A stretch of 64,000 bases of DNA from Blastomonas aquatica (GTDB taxonomy: Bacteria > Pseudomonadota > Alphaproteobacteria > Sphingomonadales > Sphingomonadaceae): the NCBI RefSeq assembly GCF_014639875.1, contig NZ_BMGD01000006.1, positions 124,001 to 188,000 of the forward strand. The letters are read 5' to 3'. Shown here piece after piece: positions 54,595 to 63,645 of this stretch (position 1 is its first letter; each line of letters opens with the position of its first letter). The notes under the pieces were generated by a model. It saw only the letters and a program-made list of their open reading frames with translations, was not told the DNA's origin and did not search any database. The position numbers and the translations under genes are program-made.

Positions 54595-56190
54595 ATGCAG
54601 ATCACCAGACTGACCGACCGCATCAGCGTCTCACCGCAGATCGCCCCGCACGATATCGCTGAACTTGCCAGGCTCGGCTTCCGCGCGATCATCTGCAACC
54701 GGCCCGATGACGAGGAGACCGGCCAGGTCTCTGAGGCGACCATATGCGAAGAGGCGACACGGCACGGACTGGCCTTTGCCTATGTGCCCGCCGTGTCGGG
54801 CGCGATCACCGCCGCCGATGCCGAGGCGATGGCCAATGCGCTCGCCACCCTGCCCGCTCCGGTCCTGGCCTATTGCCGCTCGGGCGCGCGCTCGACCAAG
54901 TTGCATGAAATGGCCCGGGGCAGTGCAGAGCCGTTATCGTCGCTTGAGCACCACCCCTCTGCCAGAACCTTCGACGTCGTGATCGTCGGCGGCGGCAGCG
55001 CAGGTATCGCGACTGCCGCCAGCCTGCTCAAGCGCAACGCGAAGCTCAGCATTGCGATCATCGAGCCGTCCGAAGTGCATTATTACCAGCCCGGCTGGAC
55101 GATGGTCGGCGGCGGCATTTTCGACGCCCCATTCACCCGCCGCTCGCAGGCGTCGGTGATGCCCGATGGCGTCGAATGGATCCGCGCATCGGCCAGCGGC
55201 TTTGCTCCGGAGGACGACCGCGTCATCCTGACCGATGGCAGCGACGTGCACTATCGCGTGCTGGTCGCCTGCCCCGGGATCAAGCTCGATTGGCATGCCA
55301 TCCCCGGCCTGCCCGATACGTTGGGAAGCAACGGCGTGACCTCCAATTACCGCTATGACCTTGCGCCCTATACCCTCCAGCTGGTCGATGGGCTGCGCGG
55401 GGGACGCGCATTGTTCACCCAGCCGCCGATGCCGATCAAATGTGCGGGCGCACCGCAAAAGGCGATGTATCTCTCCTGCACCCGCTGGGAGAAATCGGGT
55501 ATGTTGCCCAATATCGACGTGCAGTTCCACACTGCAGGCGCGGTGCTGTTTGGCGTGCCCGCCTATGTCCCTGCGCTGATGGAATATGTCGAGCGTTACA
55601 ATGCGCACCTCAATTTCGAATCGAAGCTGGTCGCGGTCGATGGCGCTGGCGGATTCGCTACCTTCGAGCAAAAGCGGGGCGATACCGTGACCCGCGTCGA
55701 GGAGCGCTTCGACATGATCCATGTCGTGCCGCCGCAGACCGCGCCAGATTTCGTTCGCTCCAGTCCGCTCGCGGCGGCATCGGGATTTATCGAGGTCGAT
55801 AAGGCGACACTGCGCCATGCCCGCTACGCCAATGTTTTCGCGCTGGGCGATGCCTGCTCAGCATCGAATGCCAAGACCATGGCCGCCGCGCGCAAGCAGG
55901 CGCCGGTGGTCGCGGTCAACGTGCTCGCCGCGCTCGAAGGCAAGCCGCCGGTCGCCGATTATGACGGCTACGGCAGCTGCCCGCTGACCGTGGAGTCGGG
56001 CAAGATCGTGCTCGCCGAATTCGGCTATGGTGGAAAGTTGCTCCCCAGCTTCCCCACATGGCTGATCGACGGGACCAGGCCCTCGCGGCTGTCGTGGCTG
56101 CTTAAGGATACCATCCTGCCGCCGATCTATTGGCACGGGATGCTCAAGGGCCGCGAATGGATGGTCAAACCGCATATGATCGGCGCCTGA
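54595..56190 (+). CDS. DUF442 (phosphatase-like) domain fused to sulfide:quinone oxidoreductase-like flavoprotein
   Basis: 531 aa from the ATG at 54595 (MQITRLTDRISVSPQIAPHD), with GGGAGAG upstream. Residues ~1-110 are DUF442 (TIGR01244-type), with LARLGFRAIICNRPDDEETG and the CxSGxRS loop LAYCRSGARSTKLHEMARG. From ~residue 122 a FAD enzyme begins: TFDVVIVGGGSAGIATAASL, MPIKCAGAPQKAMYLSCTRW and NVFALGDACSASNAKTMAAA; Cys in those segments and in VACPGIKLDW are candidates for sulfide chemistry. Likely oxidises sulfide to persulfide/polysulfide and passes electrons to quinone at the inner membrane. The fusion is unlike the usual DUF442-MBL arrangement. Confidence 0.9.
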   Translation: MQITRLTDRISVSPQIAPHDIAELARLGFRAIICNRPDDEETGQVSEATICEEATRHGLAFAYVPAVSGAITAADAEAMANALATLPAPVLAYCRSGARSTKLHEMARGSAEPLSSLEHHPSARTFDVVIVGGGSAGIATAASLLKRNAKLSIAIIEPSEVHYYQPGWTMVGGGIFDAPFTRRSQASVMPDGVEWIRASASGFAPEDDRVILTDGSDVHYRVLVACPGIKLDWHAIPGLPDTLGSNGVTSNYRYDLAPYTLQLVDGLRGGRALFTQPPMPIKCAGAPQKAMYLSCTRWEKSGMLPNIDVQFHTAGAVLFGVPAYVPALMEYVERYNAHLNFESKLVAVDGAGGFATFEQKRGDTVTRVEERFDMIHVVPPQTAPDFVRSSPLAAASGFIEVDKATLRHARYANVFALGDACSASNAKTMAAARKQAPVVAVNVLAALEGKPPVADYDGYGSCPLTVESGKIVLAEFGYGGKLLPSFPTWLIDGTRPSRLSWLLKDTILPPIYWHGMLKGREWMVKPHMIGA

Positions 56191-56193
56191 TCC

Positions 56194-57963
56194 ATGGCGC
56201 TTGCCCGCTATCTGCCGGTGCTCGAATGGGGCCGGGGCTATAACCGCACTGTCCTGACCAACGATCTGGTTGCAGCAGCCATCGTCACGATCATGCTGAT
56301 CCCGCAAAGCCTCGCTTATGCGATGCTCGCAGGACTGCCGCCCGAAATCGGGCTCTATGCCTCGATCCTGCCGATCGTCGCTTATGCCCTTTTCGGCACC
56401 AGCCGCGCGCTGGCGGTGGGCCCGGTCGCGGTGATCTCGTTGATGACACTGACCGCCGCCAGCGCCGTCGCCCCACCGGGTAGTGCGCAGTTCATCGCAG
56501 CGGCATTGGTGCTGGCATTCATGTCCGGGACGATGCTCATTGCGATGGGAGTGCTGCGGCTGGGGTTTCTCGCCAACCTGCTGTCGCACCCGGTGGTGTC
56601 GGGGTTTATCACCGCTTCGGGGCTGATCATCGCCACCAGCCAGTTGAAGTCGATCCTTGGGGTGAAGGCCAGCGGCGAGGCGATGCCCGAGCTGGTGACG
56701 ACGCTGATCGCCAACCTTAACGCCACCAACATGCCGACATTGATCATAGGCGTTGTCTCGACCGCGTTCCTGTTCTGGGTGCGCAAGGGGCTGAAACCGA
56801 TGCTGATCAGGCTGGGGCTGAAAGCCCGCACCGCTGACCTCACCGCCAAGGCCGGGCCGATCGCCGCGGTCGCGGTGTCTACGCTGGCGGTGGTATTGCT
56901 CGATCTCGAGGCGCAGGGCGTGCGGGTCGTCGGTCAGATACCGCAAAGCCTGCCGCCGTTCACGGTCCCGTTGTTTGATGCGGCGCTCTGGCAGCAGCTG
57001 GCGATCCCGGCATTGCTGCTCAGCGTCATCGGCTTTGTCGAGAGCGTCTCGGTGGCGCAGACACTGGCCGCCAAGAAGCGCCAGCGGATCAACCCGGACC
57101 AGGAATTGATCGGGCTGGGTGCGGCCAATGTCGCAGCCTCGTTCACCGGCGGCTATCCGGTCACCGGCGGCTTCGCACGCTCGGTGGTCAACTTCGATGC
57201 GGGCGCAGAGACCCCCGCAGCAGGCGCGTTCACCGCCGTTGGGATTGCCATCGCCGCGCTGTTCCTCACCCCGTTACTCGCCTCGCTGCCGATCGCAACG
57301 CTAGCGGCTACGATCATCGTTGCGGTGCTTAGCCTGGTCGACTTGAAAACACCGCGACATATCTGGCGCTATTCCAAGCCAGACTTCGCCGCGATGGCGG
57401 TGACGGTGCTGGTCACCTTGCTGGCGGGCGTGGAACCCGGCGTGATCGCGGGCGTCGGCCTTTCGCTGGCGTTGTTCCTGTGGCGCGCTTCGCGCCCGCA
57501 TGCGGCGATCGTGGGGCGGGTGCCCGAGACCGAACACTTCCGCAACGTCAAGCGCCACAACGTGCTCACCGATCCGCGCATCCTGACGATCCGCATCGAC
57601 GAGAGCCTGACCTATCTCAACGCGCGCTGGCTCGAGGAGTTCGTGCTCGAGCAGGTCGCCGAACATCCCCGGCTGCGTCACCTCATCCTGATGTGTTCGG
57701 CGGTCAACGGCATCGATGCGTCCGCGCTGGAGAGCCTTGAGGCGATCAATCACCGGCTTGCCGATGCCGGCGTCAAGCTGCACCTGTCCGAGGTCAAGGG
57801 GCCGGTGATGGACGCGCTCGAACGCAGCCATCTGGTTGCTGACCTGACCGGGAAAATCTGGCTGTCGCAAAACAAAGCATTTGCAGCGCTGCTGGTGGCT
57901 GCAGAAGATGAGGACGTGCCGCGCGTGCGAGATGATCCGTGGGCGGCCAGAGGGCTGATCTGA
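56194..57963 (+). CDS. SulP-family anion transporter with STAS domain
   Basis: 589 aa. Inner-membrane SulP/SLC26 protein with about 12-14 TMs. The N-terminal signature AIVTIMLIPQSLAYAMLAGL followed by PPEIGLYASILPIVAYALFG is diagnostic; GGYPVTGGFARSVVNFDAGA is also conserved. From ~residue 440 a cytoplasmic STAS domain (DPRILTIRIDESLTYLNARW onward). Starts 3 bp after the SQR fusion. In this operon the likely cargo is sulfate or sulfite released by sulfide oxidation, a context inference. Confidence 0.93.
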   Translation: MALARYLPVLEWGRGYNRTVLTNDLVAAAIVTIMLIPQSLAYAMLAGLPPEIGLYASILPIVAYALFGTSRALAVGPVAVISLMTLTAASAVAPPGSAQFIAAALVLAFMSGTMLIAMGVLRLGFLANLLSHPVVSGFITASGLIIATSQLKSILGVKASGEAMPELVTTLIANLNATNMPTLIIGVVSTAFLFWVRKGLKPMLIRLGLKARTADLTAKAGPIAAVAVSTLAVVLLDLEAQGVRVVGQIPQSLPPFTVPLFDAALWQQLAIPALLLSVIGFVESVSVAQTLAAKKRQRINPDQELIGLGAANVAASFTGGYPVTGGFARSVVNFDAGAETPAAGAFTAVGIAIAALFLTPLLASLPIATLAATIIVAVLSLVDLKTPRHIWRYSKPDFAAMAVTVLVTLLAGVEPGVIAGVGLSLALFLWRASRPHAAIVGRVPETEHFRNVKRHNVLTDPRILTIRIDESLTYLNARWLEEFVLEQVAEHPRLRHLILMCSAVNGIDASALESLEAINHRLADAGVKLHLSEVKGPVMDALERSHLVADLTGKIWLSQNKAFAALLVAAEDEDVPRVRDDPWAARGLI

Positions 57964-57977
57964 CCTGCACCTCACAC

Positions 57978-58011
57978 GAAAACGGCGGCGAACCTTTCGG
58001 TTCACCGCCGT
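57978..58011 (-). terminator. terminator of the small lipoprotein at 58036
   Basis: ACGGCGGCGAACC (57982-57994) pairs with GGTTCACCGCCGT (57999-58011), 13 bp with one mismatch and a TTTC loop. On the minus strand it is followed by GTTTTCG. Lies between the convergent SulP and lipoprotein genes and could stop both. Confidence 0.75.
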
Positions 58012-58035
58012 CCGTCGACCTTCGAAGGGGAAGGT

Positions 58036-58323
58036 TTACTGGTTCGGGACAGTACCCGGCTGGTTCGTGACAGTGCCCGGCGTCACAACGCCAGCTTCAC
58101 TGTCGATCTGGTTAGCACGTGCTTCACCAGCATCTTCCACGGCGTCAGCCTGCGCATCGAGCGCGTCTTCCTGCGCGTCGGTCGGGGCACGGTCAGCCAT
58201 GTCTTCCAGAACTTCAGCTTCGGCTTCAGCCTGGTTCTCGACCCGTTCGGCTTCTTCGCTCTGACAAGCGCCGAGGCTGATGAGACCAACTGCGGCGATG
58301 CCGGTAAGAATCTGTTTACGCAT
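58036..58323 (-). CDS. small acidic lipoprotein
   Basis: 95 aa from the ATG at 58323 (MRKQILTGIAAVGLISLGAC), lipobox SLGAC with Cys20. The mature part is a predicted helix rich in Glu, Ala, Asp (ENQAEAEAEVLEDMADRAPT) and a short Thr/Pro/Asn tail with GTVTNQPGTVPNQ, a near-repeat. No known domain. Monocistronic with its own terminator, like the lipoprotein at 42130. Function unknown. Confidence 0.8.
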   Translation of the reverse strand: MRKQILTGIAAVGLISLGACQSEEAERVENQAEAEAEVLEDMADRAPTDAQEDALDAQADAVEDAGEARANQIDSEAGVVTPGTVTNQPGTVPNQ

Positions 58324-58519
58324 AATTTGCTCCACTACCCTGTTTCATGCTCAATGCATGGACGAGTTTACGGGCGACGCCCGAGATGGTTGCAACGGTC
58401 CGCTCCTTTTTTTGCGATCCCTTGCAGGCCCGGAGATATCCACCCCAACAGGCTCGCCCTAGCCAAAGCCCGCCAAAGCTGCTTTAGAGCATGACCGATT
58501 TTGGGGTTGGAACAGTTCA

Positions 58520-60112
58520 TTGACATCAGTGCCGCCGCCTCATGAGCCTCTGCGTCCGGATGCAATATCCGGCAGGCAGCAGGCTGTGCCGGCCGGTGAG
58601 CCGCTTGATGCAACCGCCAAGCCCGACGGTGATATCGCCAAGCTCGCAAAGGGCGGGCGCACCAACTTTTTCGGCTTTCTGCTCAGGCTCGCAGCCCGGC
58701 TGCCCTTCCTGTTCATCGCCGGACGGCTGTACGGCGCGGAATCGCTCGGTCGGTTTGCCTATGCGATCCTGGTGGTGGAGTTTGCCGCCCAACTCGCCAC
58801 GCTGGGGCTGAAGCGTGGTCTGGCTGCGCAGCTGGCGCGGACATCGCGGCCGCATGCGCAGGTCGTGGCCGATGGGCTGCTGGTCAGCTTTGTCGCATCG
58901 GCGGCGGCGGCCACGCTACTCATGATATTCCCCGAACTGATGTTCCCTAACAGCACCGCGGGCGAGATCGACAGGCTGCTGCCGCTGATCATCTTTGCCG
59001 TCGCAGGATCGGACATTGCGCTGGCGGCGCTGGCCTATCGCTTCGATATCGCCGCCACGGTGCGTGCGCGATCAGTGATCGAGCCGTGGACGATCAGCAT
59101 CACCGCGTGGATTTTCTTTTATTGGACCCCGGCGAACGGCCTGATCCTGTCCTACATCGCATCGATGGTGGCAGCGTTCATCGCTTCGCTATGGCCGTTG
59201 CTGCGCAATTATGGCCTGCCTTTTGGCTGGCAGCCCCAGCCGATGAAGCTCGCCCGGATGGCGCGGCGCAACGCACCGCTTGCAGCAGCCGATGCGATCG
59301 AATGGGGTAGCCGGCGGCTCGATCTGGCGATCCTCGGGCTGTTTGCAGCGCCTGCGGTCGTCGGCATCTATTACATCGCGCAACAGGTCGCCAGCCTGCC
59401 GCAAAAGCTCAAGACCAGCTTCGATCCGATCCTGGGTCCGGTGATCACCCGTAATCTTCAGGAAGGAAAACTGACCGAGATCGCCCGTCAGGTCAGCCAG
59501 GTCGGCTTCTGGATCATCGCGGCACAAACCGGAGTCGCGCTGGCGCTGGGCATCCCTGGCGAAGGCGTGATGGGGCTGGTCGGCCCGAACTTCGTAGGCG
59601 GAACCGGCGCACTCGCCTTCCTGCTGGCCGCCGAAGTCGTCGCCGCGACCGCTGCAGTCAGCGAAGCAGCGTTGGTTTACGTCGCGCGGCACCGCAATCT
59701 GATGATCTCGCTTGCCATGCTCGCCCTGCAGGCGGTGTTGAGCGTGGTGCTGATCCTGTCCGCGCAGGCATTGGGCCTGCCGCCACTGTTTCAGGCGGCC
59801 AGTGTCGCGCTCGCTTTGGCACTCGCGCTGGGATTTGCCTCGATCGTCAAGGCGCGGCTGCTCTCGAAGCTGCTCGGCGCGCCGGTCAACGGCTGGCGCT
59901 GGGCGCTGGTCTGGGCCGCAGCGGTCGCATCTTTGGTCGGCTGGGGCTTTACCAAGCTGCCCGAATGGGCCGAACTCGCGATCGGTATCCCGGCGATCAT
60001 GGTCGTCTATGGCTGGATCATCTGGCGCCGCGGATTCGGCCCCGAAGACCGGAAATTGTTCCGCAGCAACAAGGGCGAAAGCAAGGAAGACAATCAGGGC
60101 GGCGGGGATTGA
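58520..60112 (+). CDS. MOP-superfamily oligosaccharide flippase
   Basis: 530 aa from TTG at 58520 (a GTG three codons later is also possible). Lipid-linked sugar flippase of the Wzx/polysaccharide-biosynthesis-protein group with ~12-14 TMs. RTNFFGFLLRLAARLPFLFI with GRLYGAESLGRFAYAILVVE matches the N-terminus of the family; repeats of hydrophobic blocks continue to IGIPAIMVVYGWIIWRRGF. The last 25 residues are charged (ESKEDNQGGGD). No glycosyltransferase lies adjacent, so the substrate is unknown. Converges with the S46 peptidase gene. Confidence 0.88.
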   Translation: MTSVPPPHEPLRPDAISGRQQAVPAGEPLDATAKPDGDIAKLAKGGRTNFFGFLLRLAARLPFLFIAGRLYGAESLGRFAYAILVVEFAAQLATLGLKRGLAAQLARTSRPHAQVVADGLLVSFVASAAAATLLMIFPELMFPNSTAGEIDRLLPLIIFAVAGSDIALAALAYRFDIAATVRARSVIEPWTISITAWIFFYWTPANGLILSYIASMVAAFIASLWPLLRNYGLPFGWQPQPMKLARMARRNAPLAAADAIEWGSRRLDLAILGLFAAPAVVGIYYIAQQVASLPQKLKTSFDPILGPVITRNLQEGKLTEIARQVSQVGFWIIAAQTGVALALGIPGEGVMGLVGPNFVGGTGALAFLLAAEVVAATAAVSEAALVYVARHRNLMISLAMLALQAVLSVVLILSAQALGLPPLFQAASVALALALALGFASIVKARLLSKLLGAPVNGWRWALVWAAAVASLVGWGFTKLPEWAELAIGIPAIMVVYGWIIWRRGFGPEDRKLFRSNKGESKEDNQGGGD

Positions 60113-60133
60113 CCCCACCGCCCTGTTGGCAGC

Positions 60134-62266
60134 TTAGTTCCCCACGCCCATTTCGGTCAGCAGCCTCTGCGCGCCGTCAATCTTTTCCATTGTCCACAGC
60201 ATGAAGCGGCTGTCGACATGGATGGTGCGGTTGATGGCGGCATCATAAGACCAGTCCGAGACCACGCCGTCGAGCGTTCCATCGAACGCCAGCCCGACGA
60301 ACTCGCCGCGCGCGTTGAGCGTGGCCGAGCCCGAGTTGCCGTTGGTGATGTCGACGGTCGAGAGATAATTGACCGGAAGCGTGCCCAGCTTTGCGTCGGC
60401 GTAAGTGCCGAAATCGCGCGCCTTGAGTTTGGAGATCGCCGCATCAGGCGCATCGAACTCACCGCGCCCGGTCTGCTTGGCGACCAGCCCCTCGGCGGTG
60501 GTGAACGGCGTCCAGATCAGGCCATCACGCTGCTTGCCGGTGACCTTGCCATAGGTGAAACGCAGCGATCCGTTGGCATCGGGATACAGCGTGCGACCTT
60601 CCGCCTTTGCGAACGCCAGCTGGCCTGCCATCACCTGAGAGCGAGCCGCCTGCATGCGCCCGGCGCGTTCCTTGGCCTTGTCCTCGGCGGTCTTCAGCCC
60701 GGGATAGGCGGCAACGGCTAGCTGGATGAAGGGATCGGTCGATGCGTCGAATTCTGACGCAGGCTTGTCCATCCAAGCCAACCGCTGGGCGGTATCGCCA
60801 AGCTGCGTGTCCGCATACAGCCGGTCAACGCCGGTGCTTGCGATCTTCGCTTCGAGGGGGGCGTTGCGCTTGTCCGCCGAGACCTTGGCATATTCGCCCA
60901 GCGCTTGCTGGAACAGCACCTTGTCCACACCCGCATCGAAGCGCCGCTCGACCTGGGTCAGCCGTTCGCGGATCGAAAGCCGGTCGCGATCCTGGAACCC
61001 GGGCTCGCGCTGGGCATCAGGCTTTTCGCGCTCCATCGCCCAGCGATACAGCGTCTGTGCCGCGGTCAGCAGCTGCGCGCGGTTGAGCGTGGCGAGCCGC
61101 AGGCTGTCCACCCGGGCCTGGTTCGATTCGCTGACCAACGCATCGAGGTCTGCCAGCGCCTGGCCGTATTGTGCAGTGCGCGCAGGGTCCGCCGCAACCC
61201 AGGCGCGGAAGTCCGCATCGGCCTTGTCCTTGCGGCCCAGCAGATCGATCGCATCGGCGCCTGCGATCTCGCCCAGCAGCTTCTTTTTGTAATTGTCCGA
61301 CCCCTTGAGGATCGAGGCGTATTTGATTTCGGCATCCTTGTTGCCGCCTACCGCCTTTTCGATCGCCGTCGAGTAATCCGCACGCAGCTGCTGGTCGATC
61401 GCATAGACCTGCTCAAAATTGTGACGCACTTCAGCGGCGGTCCAGTGCCGCTGGGTAACGCCGGGGAAGCCCGCGACCATGACGAAATCGCCGTCTTCGA
61501 GCGGCTTGTCGGCGATCTTAAGCCATGACTTGGGCTTGTAGGGCACGTTGCTCGCCGAATAAGGCGCCGAGGATCCATCGGGCGCGACATAGGCACGGTA
61601 GAAGCCGAAGTCGCCGGTGTGGCGGGGCCACTGCCAGTTGTCGGTCTCGCCGCCGAAATTGCCGATGCCGCCGGCGGGCGCATAGACCAGCCGGACGTCC
61701 TTGATCTCGAGCTGCTGCTGCAAGAAATAGGTCTGCCCGCCAAAATACGGCCGAACGTCGCAACGTCGGTTGGCCTGCTTTTCGCACGCCGCGATCAGGC
61801 TTTTGCGATTGGCCTCGAGCCGGTTGTAGCGATCCAGCCCGTCCAGCTTGCTGGTTACGCCTTTGGTCATCGCGGCGGTCACATCGCGCAGATCCTCGAT
61901 CACATAGATCCGCGATCCGGGGGCGGCCTGCACCTCATCGGCATTGGTTTTGGCGAGGAAACCATCGGTCAGGTAATCCTGGCCAGGCTTGGAATTGTAC
62001 TGGATCGATCCGTAGACGCAGTGATGGTTGGTCGCGACCAGCCCTTCGGGACTGACGAACGAGGCCGAACATCCACCCAGCGAGACGATGGCGTTCAAAG
62101 GTGCGGTGGTCAGGTCGCCAAGGTCAGCGGGCGAAATCTCGAGGCCGGCCTGCTTCAGCGTGTCGCCCAGCGCAGGGGTCTGCCCGGGAAGCCACATACC
62201 CTCTTCTGCGATAGCGGGCGCAGACAAAAACAACGCGGTGGTCGCAAGCAATAGCGGATGACGCAT
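60134..62266 (-). CDS. S46-family dipeptidyl-peptidase (DPP7-like)
   Basis: 710 aa from the ATG at 62266 (MRHPLLLATTALFLSAPAIA, a signal peptide). Secreted or periplasmic serine exopeptidase removing dipeptides from peptide N-termini. Catalytic His in GLVATNHHCVYGSIQYNS, Ser in ITNGNSGSATLNARGEFVGL (GNSGS). Counting 18 residues on from the catalytic Ser gives Gly in LAFDGTLDG, the residue associated with DPP7-type hydrophobic preference (DPP11 has Arg). Asp of the triad is in the first barrel (GGETDNWQWPRHTGDF region). Gives peptides for uptake. Confidence 0.92.
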   Translation of the reverse strand: MRHPLLLATTALFLSAPAIAEEGMWLPGQTPALGDTLKQAGLEISPADLGDLTTAPLNAIVSLGGCSASFVSPEGLVATNHHCVYGSIQYNSKPGQDYLTDGFLAKTNADEVQAAPGSRIYVIEDLRDVTAAMTKGVTSKLDGLDRYNRLEANRKSLIAACEKQANRRCDVRPYFGGQTYFLQQQLEIKDVRLVYAPAGGIGNFGGETDNWQWPRHTGDFGFYRAYVAPDGSSAPYSASNVPYKPKSWLKIADKPLEDGDFVMVAGFPGVTQRHWTAAEVRHNFEQVYAIDQQLRADYSTAIEKAVGGNKDAEIKYASILKGSDNYKKKLLGEIAGADAIDLLGRKDKADADFRAWVAADPARTAQYGQALADLDALVSESNQARVDSLRLATLNRAQLLTAAQTLYRWAMEREKPDAQREPGFQDRDRLSIRERLTQVERRFDAGVDKVLFQQALGEYAKVSADKRNAPLEAKIASTGVDRLYADTQLGDTAQRLAWMDKPASEFDASTDPFIQLAVAAYPGLKTAEDKAKERAGRMQAARSQVMAGQLAFAKAEGRTLYPDANGSLRFTYGKVTGKQRDGLIWTPFTTAEGLVAKQTGRGEFDAPDAAISKLKARDFGTYADAKLGTLPVNYLSTVDITNGNSGSATLNARGEFVGLAFDGTLDGVVSDWSYDAAINRTIHVDSRFMLWTMEKIDGAQRLLTEMGVGN

Positions 62267-62363
62267 AAAAGAAAACACTCCGGAACAGGGCAATGACGCC
62301 AGATAGCCCGGCGGCCGGGTGTCAGCAAGCGTGCGGTATGAGGGATACCCAGCGGTGGGGGCC

Positions 62364-62798
62364 CTAATCGGCAGCGGTTGGCTGATAGGCTTCGAAGCGC
62401 CCGAGCGCGATGGATCCGGTTGCAATCCCGGACATGCCGCCTGCGAGCTGCACGATGTCCCCCGCGCACAGATACGCGCCTCTGAGCCGGGTGATCAGGA
62501 CCTGGTGCTGCTGCAGTTGCCGCACCCCGTGCCTGGGCCGGTTCAGCAACCGTCTGCGCCCGGCCATCTTATACACGATGCCCACACCCTCTACGATCCG
62601 CGTCGATTGGACCCGTGATGCCATGATGCAATCGACCTCGGGCCGGACGGGTCCGACCGCGTCGTCGGCAACGGGCGGAACAAAGATCAGGCCGGTGGTT
62701 GCTGGGGCAGATGCAGATGCAGGTGCTGCCGTGCCCGCATCGCTCGCTGCTGCCGAAACCAGCACCATCGCCAATATTGCGGTCTGCAGGTAAGCCAC
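62364..62798 (-). CDS. secreted DUF6491-like protein
   Basis: 144 aa from GTG at 62798 (reads MAYLQTAILAMVLVSAAASD). Signal peptide then an Ala/Pro-rich linker to residue ~45. The rest resembles DUF6491: VDCIMASRVQSTRIVEGVGI, YKMAGRRRLLNRPRHGVRQL and RGAYLCAGDIVQLAGGM, including the C...C pair that may form a disulfide. Function unknown. It precedes the S46 peptidase on the same strand (97 bp) and is divergent from the sigma factor. Family match is by eye and moderate. Confidence 0.6.
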   Translation of the reverse strand: MAYLQTAILAMVLVSAAASDAGTAAPASASAPATTGLIFVPPVADDAVGPVRPEVDCIMASRVQSTRIVEGVGIVYKMAGRRRLLNRPRHGVRQLQQHQVLITRLRGAYLCAGDIVQLAGGMSGIATGSIALGRFEAYQPTAAD

Positions 62799-62838
62799 CG
62801 TTGCGATACTCCTGCCCTTCAGCCTGTAGGTTTGAGGC

Positions 62839-62876
62839 CCCTGAGCGGAAAGCTGGTCGAGACTTTCCGCTCAGGG
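62839..62876. repeat. perfect 14-bp inverted repeat in the divergent region
   Basis: CCCTGAGCGGAAAG (62839-62852) is perfectly complementary to CTTTCCGCTCAGGG (62863-62876) with a 10-nt spacer. The neighbouring genes (DUF6491-like minus, ECF sigma plus) both read away from it, so it is not a terminator for either. The rest of 62877-63096 has shorter GGTCC/GGACC palindromes and must contain the sigma promoter; no other gene is seen. Candidate operator or extragenic palindrome. Confidence 0.6.
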
Positions 62877-63096
62877 TGCCTCCGGTCCGTCGGGGCCGAC
62901 CGGACCGGTGCAAACCAGCCTGGGGTTTGGCTGGCTTTGCCCGGAAGACGCCGCCGGCCTGGCAAACCCGCATCGGGGTGTCGCGCAAAATTCTTCATGA
63001 TCTGCGAAACGGCGTACGGTTGCTTGCAGCCTGTGACGTCTGAGTGCATGGGCCAAGCCCAATTTCCTCTTTTGAAATTGTCAGAAATCCGATCCG

Positions 63097-63609
63097 ATGT
63101 CTCGCCAAGGTCTCGAAGCCGTCCTGATTGCCGAACGTGAGCCGTTGCTGCGGTTCCTGCGCGCACGTGGCGCGGGCGATGCGGCGGAGGACGTTCTGCA
63201 GGACCTTTGGCTGCGGGTGTCCGCGCTCGATTCCGGCCCGATTGCCGATCCGCGCGGCTATCTGTTCCGCGCGGCGAACAACGTGATGCATGACCGCTAC
63301 CGGTCTGCGCAGCGCGCACGCCAGCGCGATTCCGACTGGCTGGCGGTCCAGGGCGGCGCGGGCGAGGCCTCCGATGCGCCGCTTCCCGACAGGCACCTGA
63401 TCGCACGCGCCGCGCTCGATGAGGCCGAAGCGATGCTCAGAGCCGAAGGCGAGCGCGTGCTGCAGATATTCCGGTTGTTCCGGATCGAGGGCATCGGCCA
63501 GCGCCAGATCGCGCAGGATCTGGGATTGAGCCTGAGCGCGGTCGAGAAGGATCTGCAAAAGGCCTATCGCGCGTTGATCCACTGGCGGGAGAAGCAGGAT
63601 GCGGATTGA
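63097..63609 (+). CDS. ECF-type sigma factor (FecI-like)
   Basis: 170 aa, typical ECF size. Sigma-2 region with REPLLRFLRARGAGDAAEDV and QDLWLRVSALDSGPIADPRG, then YLFRAANNVMHDRYRSAQRA; sigma-4 region with VLQIFRLFRIEGIGQRQIAQ and DLGLSLSAVEKDLQKAYRAL. Directs RNA polymerase to stress or iron-uptake genes. The anti-sigma-type FecR gene follows after 36 bp, so this is a FecI/FecR pair; the usual TonB receptor would lie beyond the window. Confidence 0.92.
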   Translation: MSRQGLEAVLIAEREPLLRFLRARGAGDAAEDVLQDLWLRVSALDSGPIADPRGYLFRAANNVMHDRYRSAQRARQRDSDWLAVQGGAGEASDAPLPDRHLIARAALDEAEAMLRAEGERVLQIFRLFRIEGIGQRQIAQDLGLSLSAVEKDLQKAYRALIHWREKQDAD

Positions 63610-63645
63610 CAACCGCCGTGACGTCTTTGCTTCAGGACGGACGAT

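Noticed and set aside
62839-62876. Hairpin as a terminator
   Set aside because: Both flanking genes read away from it and no U-tract is present.
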